Notes: a model not told the origin generated them from the sequence alone. Positions 1 through 11,800 are shown, counted from the stretch's first letter. The stretch: 64,000 bases of DNA from Microcebus murinus (GCF_040939455.1 NC_134119.1:9226501-9290500), one strand, 5' to 3'. A program made the numbers and translations.

Positions 1-411
1 AATGGAAAATAAGGGATAAAAATACAATGAAGAATCAATGACCAGGAGCCATTCCAGACTTTCAATGTAAGATGGATAATAATGCCTTGTATTTGAGTAG
101 CATCTTACAGCCCAGTAAATATTAATACTTCCATATCCATGATCTCATTCAGTCTTGCAATAAACTGGTTAAGCAAGAAGGACAGGTGCCTCTAACTAAT
201 ACATAAGCTAATACATAAGAAACCATGAATCAAAAAGTACACGTAGCATATTCAAGATTTTCCAAATGCTAGAGGCAAACCTAGAATTCGAGTATCTGGG
301 TTCTAATGCATTGCTGTTCAACCTCAACGTACTCAACTCTCTAAGGTACTGAGGACTCCTGGGTTTGCAAATGCTCTTTGGGTAGGAATTGTATTACTTT
401 ATCTAAACCCA
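1..411. other. Unique AT-rich DNA, no feature recognised
   Basis: Moderately AT-rich, non-repetitive sequence. I see no exon, RNA gene or recognisable transposon. Confidence 0.5.
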
Positions 412-628
412 GTGTCAGCAAACTATGGCCCAAGAATGGAATCCAGCCCCTTTGCCTGTTTTAAAGTTTTATTGGCACACAGTCCCATTCATGCTGTGTA
501 TTATCTATGGCTGCTTTTGTGCTACAAAGGCAGAGGTAAATAGTCATGACACAGACCTTATGGGCAGCAAAGCTGAAAATAACTTATTATCTAGCTCTTT
601 ACAGAAGAAGTTTGCCAGTCTTGCTCTA
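412..628 (+). mobile_element. Old hAT-like MITE
   Basis: Runs from 'cagcaaactatggccc' through 'aaagttttattggcacaca' and 'atctatggctgcttttgtgc' to 'cagaagaagtttgcc'. This is the common mammalian non-autonomous element whose core reads 'taaataaagttttattgg'. Further copies lie near 25.1, 50.8, 51.5, 62.3 and 63.7 kb. The short ORF across it is fortuitous. I am confident of the repeat but not of its exact database name. Confidence 0.75.
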
Positions 629-885
629 TGCCATTTGTAATAACACCAGTTAAGTGTTGCCAAACTCAGAGTGAAATGAGGTGCTCATGTGACCGGTCAA
701 TGCAACAGCTTATCAGAACAGGTTAGTAACGCAAGCAAGGTTTTCTGATAGTTTTAAGTACCCCTACTATGTAAAAGGGTCTTATAATTTTTTATGATAT
801 TAAAAATTATTCCTAATTTATGATTATATCATAGGAAAGTCTTACTCTATAAAGATATATATTGAAAAATTTACAGTGAAAATAC
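629..885. other. Unique DNA, no feature recognised
   Basis: AT-rich sequence with no recognisable element. Confidence 0.4.
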
Positions 886-1080
886 ACAGTGCCTGGGATT
901 TTCTTTAAAATATATCAGAAAAAAAGGAGATGGGGAGAGGTGGATCAGTGAGACAAAGATGAAATAAAAGTGGCAAAATGTCATTAACTGTTGAAGCTAG
1001 ATGATGAGGTACAAAAATGATCATTATACTTTTCTTCTTAGTGTATTTGATAATTTCTATAATAAAAAGTTATAATAAAC
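886..1080 (+). mobile_element. L1M-type LINE 3' end fragment
   Basis: The segment 'caaaatgtcattaactgttgaagctagatgatg' (described in parts) followed by 'gtatttgataatttctataataaaaagt' resembles the 3' UTR of old L1M5/L1ME elements, where a 'gttgaagctgggtgatgg' motif precedes 'tttccataataaaaag'. The copy is truncated and has no clear target-site duplication. Confidence 0.55.
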
Positions 1081-1764
1081 AGGGTATTTTTTAAAAGAGG
1101 GTATTTTATTAACTCTTTTTTATCTCATCTGACTATAACAATGCATATTTGTATTGTTGCAGGAAATGTTTGTGATCTGAAGATATGGCCCAAATAACCA
1201 ACCATGCAATTTGTTTTCTGAGGAGAGGAAAGACCTAAGACAACTTTCTACAAGGAGCCCGTTCTCCATCTTTAATCTGGAATATTCTCTCCTCCCAGTC
1301 ACCAAGCTTATCTCTGCTCTTACATTTGTTCATTTTTAGCATGAGGTTAAATATTTGAAAAGTTATTTAGGGAGCTAAAGTTCACTGTGGTTTAATGCCT
1401 TATAACTACAAAATAAGGTTGTTCTAACTAATCTTTCACATCAATGGAGACAAAAGTACTTTGGTATATTAATACATGTTTAAGGTTTAATCCTAGCAAA
1501 GTCAAAAGGTTCAGGTTGGAGTGCGTTAGGCTCGTGAGACACTCAAGTAGAATTAAATCAAAGATGGAATTGCAGGTTTCTAGGTATCAAGTATTATAGT
1601 CTGTACTTTTATAATAATATATTATTAACTTATATTATTTCAACTGTATTAATAGAAAGAATATTATCTTATGATTGAAATTTTCCTCCTCTTTGTCAGC
1701 ATGGATAATCCTGCACCAATAAATATTAGTCTAAGGAAACCAAATAAGGTGAATTTCAAATCAC
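1081..1764. other. Unique AT-rich DNA, no feature recognised
   Basis: No recognisable gene or repeat. A short TA-rich stretch lies at about 1608-1650. Confidence 0.4.
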
Positions 1765-1935
1765 CATCATGTCCATCATCATCTTGTTCATTTTCATCTC
1801 CTTCTTCAATATCTTCATCATCACTTTCATCTTTATCATCATCATTTTCATTATCTTTGTTATCATTTTCATCATCCTCTTCATCATTATTAATCTTCTC
1901 TGTCATCTCCACCATCATCTTCTCCTCTACCATTT
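1765..1935 (+). repeat. Imperfect (TCA/TCT)n pyrimidine-rich microsatellite
   Basis: About 170 bp of degenerate TCA, TCT and TTC triplets. Because the period is three, long open frames appear on both strands: Ser-rich on plus and Asp/Glu-rich on minus. They are by-products of the repeat and not genes. Confidence 0.85.
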
Positions 1936-2112
1936 ATACAGAATTAGCAACTTTCCAATCAAATTCACCCCAAACAATTTCATTAGCTTCCCATAACAAC
2001 ACCATGAGGTGGATAAATTGGAGTAGTATCATATGTGAATTTAACCATGTGAATTGGGCAAAAAATCAAACAAGAGCGAGAAATGAAAATATTGATCTCA
2101 CAGCAATACCAC

Positions 2113-2457
2113 CAGTCACGTGCCACTTGATGATGAGTAGGAATGCATCACCAGGTGATTTTCTCATTGTGTGAACATCATAGAGTGTATTTACACAAAC
2201 CTAGATGGTATAGCCTACTATACACTTAAGCTTTATGGTATAGCCTATGGCTCCTAGGCTACAAACCTATATGGCAAGTTACTGTACTGAATATTATAGA
2301 CAATTGTAACACAACAGTAAGTATTGGGTATCTAAGCTTATCTAAACATATAAAAAGTACAGTAAAAATATGGTTTTATTAATATAATTTTATGGGATTA
2401 CTGTCATATATATGGTCCATTGTTGATCAAAACACTGCCATGTGGCATGTGATTATA
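2113..2457 (+). mobile_element. Tigger-like (TcMar) MITE
   Basis: Starts 'cagtcacgtgccac' and ends 'tgccatgtggcatgtgatta', which are degenerate inverted termini sharing TCAC[AG]TGCCAC. The interior carries 'gaacatcatagagtgta', 'gatggtatagcctacta', 'ggctacaaacctatat' and 'cagtaaaaatatggt', the hallmark order of a common mammalian TA-flanked element (I believe the MER6/Tigger group). The superfamily assignment is from memory of the consensus. Confidence 0.65.
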
Positions 2458-4865
2458 TACTGTAAAATCATATTTTGTATCCATTTTCTTAATTTTATAA
2501 AGTACATTTTATTATGTGCATTATTATACATTTACAAATACCTATACTGTGTAATTGTATACATAAACCCACTAGTACCCTATCTTATGGTGATACAAGG
2601 GTTCTCCAATGGCAATATTAACTATGTCGAATTTACATCTTATGAGTTAATTTAAAATCTGAACTCTGAGTAAGCTATTAGAGTCATTGCACCTATTGTA
2701 GAGATCAGGAGAGTGGGAATTAAAGAGCCAAATACCTCATACGAATATTTAGATACATAAATGGACAAATTGTGAGGTGGTGCCAAGCCTGTATGGGAAC
2801 AAAGCCACCTTGTCAACCATGACACTATACTGTCTTCCTTCCTGCTGATAAGGAACTGGAGAGAGAGAGACAGAAAGAGAGGAAAGAAAAAAATAGGACT
2901 TTACGCCTTATCTTTTTGTTTGTTTTCAATTAGCAAACCATGGAATTGGGGTGAGGCTAGAGGTAGAATCAGCCCAACTAAAACAGAAATAATGGCATTT
3001 CATGGGTGGTGCATCTCAATCTGTTTTTCCACACTGTTGGCAGAGAGATGTTTAGTGATGAGGCAATCCTTCTGAAGAGGAGTTTTGAACCCCTAAACAG
3101 TGGCAAAGCAGAATTGATTAAAACAATAGTTGAGTCTCTCTCCTAAACCTTCTTCAACTTCTGCCCAGAAGCCATTCTCATTGTTTTTCCAATGTTTATG
3201 TTATTATTTACCTGCCTTCCTTTTTGACAGAACAGAAAATTGTCATGTGAACTAGGTAAAAATAAAAAATAAAAAAATGGAGCCAATAAAGTCTACTCAA
3301 AACAAACAGATGGCCTGCTTCGAATTTTAATATTCCTTTAAAAGAGAACATGTGCTCATGATGCCTTTTGTGTAGGATGCAGAGCTTTCCTGAGGTCTCC
3401 CTCAGTAGCATAAACCTGGAGGAAGTATTTGCTGAATCGATATTTCCAGAATTGGGGCAGATAGGAAAGGGAGAACTTCGAAGGGAACAAGTTGCAGATT
3501 TGGCGGTAGATAGTCTGACACCCTCAAACAGAGCTTGGATAGCACCTTCCCAGTCTTCTTGGGGCTTTGGTGTGTTTAACAACAGTCCAAGGTTGCTCCT
3601 TCTCAATGTTCCAATTAAGCCCTCACGTCCATAGTATCTTTCCTGAAGCAGTGTGCCAGAAATAGGGATATGTTTGAATTATTGACTCTCTTCTGGCCCC
3701 AATATCAAGGCCATTTTTATTTAGGGGAAAAAAAGTTCAAATAAAATGAAAAGGAAAAATGTAAAGAGAGCAGCAGAATTTGTCCTTAAGGAAACCAAAG
3801 GACAGACAAGGTGCTACAATTTCTCCCTCTCTTTGACTCTCCCCTAGGAAGGATAGAGTCTAAAGGTTACAAAACACACACCCTTTCATCCACTTATTGA
3901 GCCTACATAGAGAAGAACTATGCTTGAGACCCTGGATATATACTGAAATGTCTTCCTTCAATGCATCTATATGTGCTCAGAACAAAAGACAGAGTATGAG
4001 AGTAGGGACAATTTAAATTGTGTGCAATTTTCCACCAATATGCTACCAAGTGAGCACACACCCAGCTGTGTGAGATGAAGATAGGAATCCCCTGTGTATT
4101 TAGTGGAGGTGACAGGAGGGGCTCTATTTTTCTCCTGGTATGAGCAATCCTGCATTCCATTGATTAAAGATGTGTACCTGTGGCTCAAATAATGAAACAG
4201 CAATCGGTTTCAATGCTGGAGGTAAAACTAGCTATTTTGGACTTATTAAGGGTTGACAAAGGACTGAAATCTATCAGAAATATGAAGAATTCTCAGGTGT
4301 CACTAGAAGCAATACAAATTTTACTATAAGCAACTTTCACTTTATGAGTTAACTTTAGTAACATATACCTGAGAGGTGATTTTACTGTATAGTGAAAAGT
4401 TTCTTACCTCATAAAATTCAGAGGATGAAATGAACAATAAAAAATGGAATAGGCAATAAACCTATTTATAATTTTCTTGAGGGTTTATGAGGAAAGAAGA
4501 GAGTAACATGCATGTGTTTCCTAACTCTGACCATTGAGAGAACCAAGAAGCAAAGATGCCTCCATAACAACGAGCACACTTGGGGGCCAGATCTTGACTT
4601 CTAAATACCATTTTCCAATACATGGAACCAGGAATCCTTGGATAAATCGCTGATTCCAGAGCTGGGGCAGGTAAAGCAAAAAAATCAGCCTGGAACATCT
4701 CGTGGTACAAAATAATGATGGAGCCATCCAAAAGACACAGGAGGCATCTCTAAGGAACTCCCGTGCACCCAATCTGAAGTAATTTGAGCACCAAAATAAA
4801 TAGTAACAATAACAGATTAAAACATGTTGAATAAAATGGAAAACCTTAAGTTACAAATAAATGCA
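2458..4865. other. Mostly unique DNA
   Basis: About 2.4 kb with no element I can name. Two short stretches, about 3425-3475 and 4625-4680, are similar to each other and may be copies of an unidentified old repeat. A purine-rich GA run lies at about 2860-2890. ORFs here are short and domain-free. Confidence 0.4.
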
Positions 4866-5640
4866 GATGTATTCAATTTTTTATAGAGTCCACATATGAG
4901 ATCATACTGATTTTCCTTTGTGTATCTGGTTTATTTCACTTAGCATAATGTCCCCTAGGTTCATCCATGTTGTCATAAATCGCAGGATCTCTTTTGTTAA
5001 GGCTGAATAATATTCCATTGTGTGTATATACCACAATTTCTTTACCCATTCATCTGTCAACAGACACTTGTGTTGTTTCCATGCCTTGACTACTGTGGAT
5101 AATGCAGCAAGGAACATGGGAGTGCAGCTATCTTTACAAGATGGTGATTTCTTTTCCCTTGGATATATATACCCAGCAGAGGGATTTCTGGGTTATATGG
5201 TTGTTCTAGTTTTAATTTCTTTAGGAACCTCCATACTATTTTCACTAATGGCTGCACCAATCTATATTCATACCAACAATGCACAAGGGTTCCCTTTTCT
5301 CCACACCCTCATCAACACTTGTTATGTTTTGTCTTGTTGACAAAAGCCATCTTAACAGGCATGAGATGATATCTTACTACCGTTTAGATTTGCATTTCCC
5401 TGATGATTCGTGATGCTGAGCACTTTTTGATGTCTCTGTTGCACATTTTGATGAGCACATTTTGATGTCTTCTTTGGAGAAATGTCTATACAGATACTTT
5501 GCCCATTTTTTAATTGTGTTATTCATAGTTTTTGCTATTAATTGGATGAATTCCTTATGTATTTTAGATATTAGATATATCAGATATATGCTTCAAAATA
5601 TTTTCTTCCAATCCATAGGCTGCCTTTTTACTTTCAAAAG
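4866..5640 (-). mobile_element. LINE-1 (L1M/L1MA-like) ORF2 3' portion, minus strand
   Basis: On the minus strand this reads as the last part of L1 ORF2 and the start of the 3' region. Plus-strand landmarks are 'ggctgaataatattccattg', 'cccattcatctgtcaacaga', 'ggatatatatacccagcaga' and 'aggaacctccatactatttt'. Many frame-breaking changes are present. It meets a plus-strand L1 segment at about 5640. Confidence 0.88.
4902..5284 (-). pseudogene. LINE-1 ORF2 C-terminal remnant (non-functional)
   Basis: The only clear protein-coding relic in the window. Two overlapping minus-strand frames preserve the C-terminal region of L1 ORF2p, the endonuclease/reverse-transcriptase protein that drives retrotransposition. 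One frame contains '[18 protein letters not shown]' followed by LLGIY; the other contains '[15 protein letters not shown]' then 'TTWMNLGDIMLSEINQ'. The frame changes between them, so the copy is frameshifted. It has neither the endonuclease nor the reverse-transcriptase catalytic domain. It is part of a truncated insertion and cannot encode a working protein. Confidence 0.85.
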
Positions 5641-5930
5641 ACCAAATATGTAGAAAGAGAGAGTAAGATAACTGGTTGTCAGGACAGAGGAGGGCAGGAA
5701 TAGGAAGATGTAGGCCAAAAAGTATAAAGTTGCAGTTATATAGGATGAATAAGTCTAGAGATTTAATGTACAACATGAGGATCATAGTTAATTCTATTTT
5801 ATTGTGTACCAATTTGCCAAGAGTGTAGATTTAAGGTCTCTTACCACAAAAAAAAGAAGAGTAACTATATATGGGACAATGTTAATTTGCTTGACTAGAG
5901 TAATCACTTCACTATGTATAAGAAAAATTT
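5641..5930 (+). mobile_element. LINE-1 3' UTR fragment, plus strand
   Basis: Begins near 'tagaaagagagagtaagata' and continues 'ggatgaataagtctagag' and 'catagttaattctattttat', matching the L1M 3' UTR in sense orientation. It is opposite to the adjoining ORF2 segment. In L1 coordinates it continues from the outer (4866) end of that segment, as expected for a 5' inversion. No poly(A) tail is visible at the right edge. Confidence 0.65.
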
Positions 5931-7368
5931 TCCAACTTTTGTAGCCATAGATTCCTGTCTTCGCACAAAACCTTATGCAGAAGTCCAATAAATAAAACAG
6001 ATCACCTGGAGCTGTTTTGGAGGATGCCTGGGGTGGAGAGCTGGCCTGGGCCCTGGACATCCAACCACTCAGCAACTCCTGTCATCTTGAGCCCTCCAGC
6101 TCCCCGAGCTGCCCCCTGCATTCCTAGGGCACCATTTGGAAAACATCAAAATACTGAAATTCAGAACTTCATTCTCAAAATACAACAAAAAGAGCTTTAA
6201 TTAAAATTGCTGTATCAGCAGTTTCACATTGAGCTTCCATTTTATTCCAAATGGTTATGATTTGATTATGAGCCCACTCAATTGGGTGGCTATGTTATGC
6301 TTTTTTATAATTAGATAACAGAAGGTCTGAACACCAATAATATTCATCTTAGCCATCGGTTTTGTGCAATCTTTCTAGACAGCACTCTGGTACTACTAAA
6401 GTATTGACTTTTTTTAACTTTTATGCAAATTGCATGTATAATAATCCATGATATGCTTTAGCATTAGTTGTTCTTCAATTTGATGAAATGCTGATTTAAA
6501 ACATAATTTAACAAATTATTCAGTCAAGCATAATAAGGACAAAATTCTTTCTCCCATAAAATTTTCAGAGACATTTGAACAGAGACAGCAGTGAAATTTG
6601 CTGAAAAACCTCTAACTCACATACTTTTTTTCTTCCCCAAATATACTATTATGAAGTATAAATGCCCAAGAACACAGGCTATCCATTAAAAAGAATCTAT
6701 CTAATGCAATCTTTAACAAACTTTTCTGGAGCTACAATTATTTCCTCAAAGCCCGCAGCATGGATTTTTTAAAACAAATTTGATGCCATTATAAAGTGAT
6801 GGATCAGCAATTCTGAATACTGAAATCTTCCATTTAACCACAACCTGGGTGTAGCACAGAAGGTGGCAATGAACCCCTTCCTCCCCTCCTACCTCTCTGC
6901 CTTAAACTCACTGTGACACACTCTCAGGAAAAAATGGGGCACTGTGGATTAGGTTTATGTTTAATCCAAGGCCATTTCACAGGGTGGCTTTGCTGGAATG
7001 TCAGTTCTTATGCGTGTGGAAGAAAGGCCATTTATTTCTCTCTCTTAGAACACAGGATGGAGTTCTAACACTGATGTCATTTTGTTTACCATGCCAGATC
7101 AAAACCGATTGCTCAGAGACCTGTACCCATTCAGTGGCCTCTCACCAAATACAAAAACAAAGTGCAGAACAGATGAAGGAATGATGCATTCCCATCAGTC
7201 GCATCATCTCCTGAGGAACAGAAAGCTAGAACTGAAACTTCACAATGATGCTATAGCGTTGGGCCAACAGAAACACCTGTGCATGATTCCAAGGACTCTA
7301 GGTGACTAAATCATGTGAGTAACTGTCAAACTCACCAGCAGTTAGAGCCGAACCCTCTACACAGGGCT
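5931..7368. other. Repeat-poor unique DNA, possible conserved non-coding sequence at about 6150-6560
   Basis: No recognisable transposon. The part from 6150 to 6560 is AT-rich but complex, with TAATTA-type homeodomain-like cores ('ctttaattaaaattgctg') and long repeat-free runs. This is typical of conserved non-coding DNA but not proof. No exon recognised. Confidence 0.3.
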
Positions 7369-7545
7369 GCTCAGCCATGGCACTACTGACATTTGAGTCT
7401 GGTTAATTCTTTGCTGTGGGGGTGGGGCTGTCCTGTGCATTGTAGGATGTTTAGCAGCAACCCTGGCCTCTACCCACTAGATGCCAATAGCACCTGCTCA
7501 GTTGCGACAACCAAAAATGTCTCCAGATACTGTCCTAAATTGCCC
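7369..7545 (-). mobile_element. MER5A-type hAT-Charlie MITE
   Basis: Plus-strand reading 'ctcagccatggcactactga', 'ggctgtcctgtgcattgta', 'gatgtttagcagcaaccctg' and 'aaaaatgtctccagatactg' is the reverse complement of the MER5A consensus. Confidence 0.88.
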
Positions 7546-8609
7546 CCAGGTGATTCTTCACTCTGTAAATCCTGGTTCCAGTTTTATCTCTTAGACCTCA
7601 AAATAGTCACAGTTGTGCTAATTTCATATATCCCTTTACATTCCTCCCTCCTTTTACCCCCAGCCCTGGAAGGATAATTCTAAACACACCACTTTACAAG
7701 CATGTTATCATATGGATAGCTGGGCTGCGTAGGGTTTGGCAAAGAGCTGAGGACTGCGTGTCGTCTTCTGTCCTTTATCGGGGTGACTTCCTGTCGTATA
7801 GCTGGCTGAATTATGCACAAGCTCCCAGGCAGAGCGGCCGGCTGGAGGGGATCTGATGAGAACCACATTGTCTGGTTCACAGAATGTGATTTACACCCCC
7901 CAGATACTGGGTTTTAATTTGTTATATATGTCTATTAAATTCTACCTTCCTCCTCCCCTTTTGTAGAATGAAAAGCAGATTATTTAGTGCACAATCTAAA
8001 AATCTGCCGGTTATTAAATTTTCCTTTTCGTTTAGTTTTGAAGCTTTTATGCCTCTGAAACTTATTTACATACTGTATATATTAAATAAAGTGTAATCCA
8101 TAGTACTCACAGGATTCAAAAAATGATGAGGTACTCTTCCCGTGGTCCCAAAGCAGAGTCTATCTGACTACTCAAAAAAGGGAGACATTTATATCTTTGG
8201 TCTACAACTCAAGAACACGCTTCGACGGAAGCCGCAGGTTACACCACTACTAAGTGGTGTACCACTACACCACTACACACGATGCAGCAAATAGAAATGG
8301 TTCTGTACATTCTAAGTTGCCATACAGACATCTAATGCAGTGAAACATAGTCCTATATGATGCCGAAAAGAAAAATACAAATACTTGTACATTTATTTTG
8401 TATATCATGTTGTATATTTTATGTTTCATTTAGCAAAAAGCTTAAGAAGCAAAAATGATAGGAAAAACCACAACACTGTTATATTTTCTTGTAAAAAATT
8501 AAGTCAACTTCTAACATTTGTTCAAAATAAGATACATTAACTTGCATAATCATTAATAAAATGCATAATTCTTTTAATAAATATGGCATCCATATACTCA
8601 ATACTGCCT
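7546..8609. other. Unique DNA with a short hairpin
   Basis: No gene or known repeat recognised. At 8241-8260 lies a perfect 8-bp stem with a 4-base loop (ACACCACT-acta-AGTGGTGT), followed by more ACCACTAC units. Confidence 0.4.
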
Positions 8610-8785
8610 ATAAGAAGCATGTGACACATTTATTTTTCCAATTTAATGCTCACAACAGATTGAAATAGGAGGCATATTTAGTCTCATTTTTGCATATGAG
8701 AACAAAGGTTCAGAGAAGATAAGTAATTTTTCCAGGGTCACATGGCAAGCAAGCAGCAGAACTGGTATTTGAATCCAATCCAGAT
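8610..8785 (-). mobile_element. MIR SINE
   Basis: 'aaaggttcagagaagataag' followed by 'ccagggtcacatggcaagca' is the reverse complement of the MIR core. Confidence 0.75.
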
Positions 8786-9059
8786 GACCCCATTGGTCAT
8801 GGTGAAGCTACCTCATGATTTTACCTTCTCTGATCAGCTCTCTAAGGCCTGAAGTTGTTTGAAATTAAGCCAGTATCTTAGGCTTATCAAAAGCAGTATT
8901 AAAATAAATTGCAATCTTTGGAGTTTGTTAAAATTCTAAACAGATTCTTTAGCATTTTTATTTTATTTTTTAAAATTTTTACAAAGATCCTCCTCTCAGA
9001 CTCACCAAGATTAATAGCTAAATACCACTTTCATTTCCAAAACAGCAGGGTACAAAACA

Positions 9060-9232
9060 TTCCTGGTAATCCTGTCCCTCCTCAGCCGTCTGGCCACTCA
9101 CCTTCCCAAGGCTCTTTCTTCTCCCCTGATCGAATCCACAACCTCCACCCTCATCTCTCTGTCCCGACCTCAAATTCCAAACCTCTGAGTTACTTGCAGT
9201 TCCCACAGCATCCCAGGCCTCTTTTAGCATGT
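9060..9232 (+). mobile_element. Possible L2 LINE fragment
   Basis: Pyrimidine-rich sequence with 'gtctggccactcaccttccc' and related segments loosely resembling L2 3' sequence. Weak match. Confidence 0.3.
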
Positions 9233-9306
9233 ATCTCATCCACGCATCACTGTTATCACATCCACGCGTCACATCCATGTATCACATCCACGCGTCACAT
9301 CCATGC
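9233..9306 (+). repeat. 13-bp CpG-containing minisatellite
   Basis: Four adjoining 13-bp units of [AG]TCACATCCA[CT]G[CT] at 9255-9306, with one degenerate unit upstream at 9233-9245. Unit boundaries create ACGCGT, so the CpG density is unusual for this AT-rich window. Confidence 0.85.
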
Positions 9307-9319
9307 GTCACTGTTCAAC

Positions 9320-9800
9320 GTATTCATCAGGTACTGCACTGGTGCAGGTGCGGGAAAGGCAGTGCTGAGTAGGACACGGTCGCTGCCCTCATACAGACTA
9401 GAGTCTAATTTCGAAAAGACAGACAGTGAATGACTAATTAAATAAAATATTTACAACATCAGATTGTGATAAAGACTTTGGGAACAAAAATAAACCTGGG
9501 AAATAGATTAGGAAAATGCTGGCTTGAAGGAAAGTCCTATAAGTTTGATCACAGGCCTACCCAGCCAGAGAAAACCACAGTGGCAAGGTGGCCCTTGATC
9601 AAAATCCACAAAGAAGAGAGAGAGTGGCGTGGATACCATAGCAAGGTGCCCACTTGGCCGGTGTAGAGTGGCCAAAGCAGAAAATAGTAGACAATGTGGT
9701 AAGAGTTGGGGCAGGGGGATATCATATAGGAGCTCGTTAGTATTATGACAGCCTTCATGAGGACTTTGACATTTACTTTTAATGGCAAAAAGGGTCTTTC
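9320..9800 (-). mobile_element. L2 LINE 3' region
   Basis: 'cggtcgctgccctcatacag', 'gactagagtctaattt' and 'gtgataaagactttggga' follow the antisense order of the L2 3' end, weakening toward 9800. Confidence 0.55.
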
Positions 9801-9848
9801 CATTTTCTGTGCCTTTGTTAACTTGGAGGCCATGTCCTAACATAGTAG

Positions 9849-10231
9849 TGTCTTAGTCCATTTGTGCTGCTATAACAAAATACCTGAATGATTTATAAAA
9901 AACAGAAATTTATTTCTCATAGTCTGGAGGCTGGAAAGTCCCACATCAAGATGTAGCAGGTACAGTGCCTGGTGAGGACCCAGTCTCTGCTTCCAAGATG
10001 GCACCTTGAATACTGCTTCCTCCAAAGGGGACAAACACTGCGTCCCCACAAGGCTGAAGGGATGGAAGGGAAGGACTCACTCCTTCAAGCCCTTTGATAA
10101 GGGCCATAATCCCATCCATGAGGTCTCCGCCCTTATGACTTAACCATCTCTTAAAGGCCCCATCTCTTACTACTATCACATTGGTAATTAAGTTTCAATG
10201 TATTCATTGTTGGAGATACATTCCGACAACA
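9849..10231 (-). mobile_element. MaLR solo LTR (MST/THE1-like)
   Basis: Starts 'tgtcttagtccatttgtgct' and continues 'gctataacaaaatacctgaa', 'tcatagtctggaggctgg' and 'ccatctcttactactatcac', the reverse complement of MST/THE1-type LTRs. No internal sequence is present. The right end is degraded. Confidence 0.85.
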
Positions 10232-11565
10232 CCACAAAGTATCTGAACTATGGTAAACACTCAATGCCTTTTATGCAGAGACTGAAAACTCTATCTAAAG
10301 AGGTAAGAAGCTTCTGGAAATATGAATAAGAACTGGAGAGGGATGTCTGGTCTAAATGAGCCTCCAGCAACTGTTGGCAGATGGGATGTGGTCTCTGGTC
10401 TCAAACATCACACATCTCTGGCCCAGCTGTGGCTTGTGGGCCACCCGTGTATGGCCTCTTTTGTCACTCAAAATCTGTTTTGTGAATAAATCAAGAAGAA
10501 AAAACACTGCACTGTAGCATTGTCGAGAAATATTGTGAACAGTAAGAGTGTTCTAACAGCAGTAAGAACTTCAGAATCAACCCCCACCAAGCCTTCCATC
10601 TCACCAATGGGTTGAAAGTTTGAATGTGCTCTTGAATGCATTATCAAGCTATTATCAAAAAATGATACTTCCAAAATTCTGTTTCCCAGAGATTACTGTA
10701 TCCTCCTGAGGTTAACAAGACTTTTCTTGGCTCCATAACTCTTTCCAGGCTTCTAGAAGACCTGCTAATTTAACCGAGCAGGAGTAAGTCTATACATTAA
10801 ATTTCCTTAATTGTCACCAGAAAAGATTGCTATCTTTAAATGCAGATGTAAACAAAAAATAAAAGGAACTTTGTTTAAAAATGAGCCAGAGTTAAGCACA
10901 AAAGTGGGGAATATTTTCTGTTGGCTTTAACTGGGGAAATGCTGAATATGCAGTGATTTTTTTAACATTAATAATAATAGGAAACGGTAGATAGTGGCAC
11001 CTCAGCACAATTCTAATTTAATGAGAAACAATAAAATAGTTTTCCAAAGGGGCCTATTTAGGTCCAAGAAAGGGGAATATTAAAGTTTCAAGATTTATTC
11101 TACTTTCGTTAAGGTATGCTGATACACATTTTCTAAGGCTATATTCTACTCACTGATTAGATCTCTCTCTTTATAATTTTCTTACTTGTAAGGGAATTAG
11201 ATTGGTATTTTCCAGGCTAAATAACTTTTAGACAAAGTATTTAAACTGAATCAATTCATTTCCCAGCACAAGTAAGGTTGATAAAAATCCTATATCACAC
11301 AGACAGCCCGATGAGGCAAATTTTTAATATATTTAGATGTCATTAAGTGCAAAACCGTGGGAATCACAACTATTAAGAAATGTTTTTAGAAAAGAATTGG
11401 ATATACATAAAACTTCTGGCAAAGCACCACGTTTGAAGTAAGCCTCCTTTTTTTTTTGGTGTTTTTCAAATAAATTGCAATTTTGAACCAATACGTATTA
11501 TTCACTGCAATGTTCATGCAGTATGCTGTGTGAGGTTAGAGATGATGATGATGATGACAATGATG
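10232..11565. other. Unique AT-rich DNA
   Basis: No named repeat recognised except a short (GAT)5 run at about 11541-11560. No exon recognised. Confidence 0.4.
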
Positions 11566-11569
11566 AAAC

Positions 11570-11800
11570 AATAGTGACAGCTGACCTAAATTGAGCCCTT
11601 TCTACATGCTAGACACTGTGGTAAGCACCTTATATTCCTTGTTTAATTAATCCCAACATTCGTTATGTGCTAAAATCTGTGTTAAGTGTGTGAAATACCT
11701 TCCCAACACCTTGCAAGTCATCTTGCCCTCCCATTTTACAGATGAAGAAACTGAGGCTGTGAGAAGTTCAGCAGCCCAGTCACCTAGCCAGACAGTCCTA
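11570..11800 (-). mobile_element. MIR SINE
   Basis: 'tacatgctagacactgtggt' through 'cccattttacagatgaagaa' and 'actgaggctgtgagaagtt' is the reverse complement of MIR. Confidence 0.85.

Noticed and set aside
8241..8285. Hairpin resembling a small RNA stem-loop
   Set aside because: The stem is only 8 bp, far shorter than a microRNA precursor, and it is built from ACCACTAC repeats.
9255..9306. CRISPR-like array
   Set aside because: Contiguous 13-bp units without spacers in mammalian DNA: a minisatellite.
8909..9433. 174-codon ORF, plus strand, the longest in the window
   Set aside because: It runs through L2-like sequence and the 13-bp minisatellite and has no recognisable domain. The length is plausible by chance.
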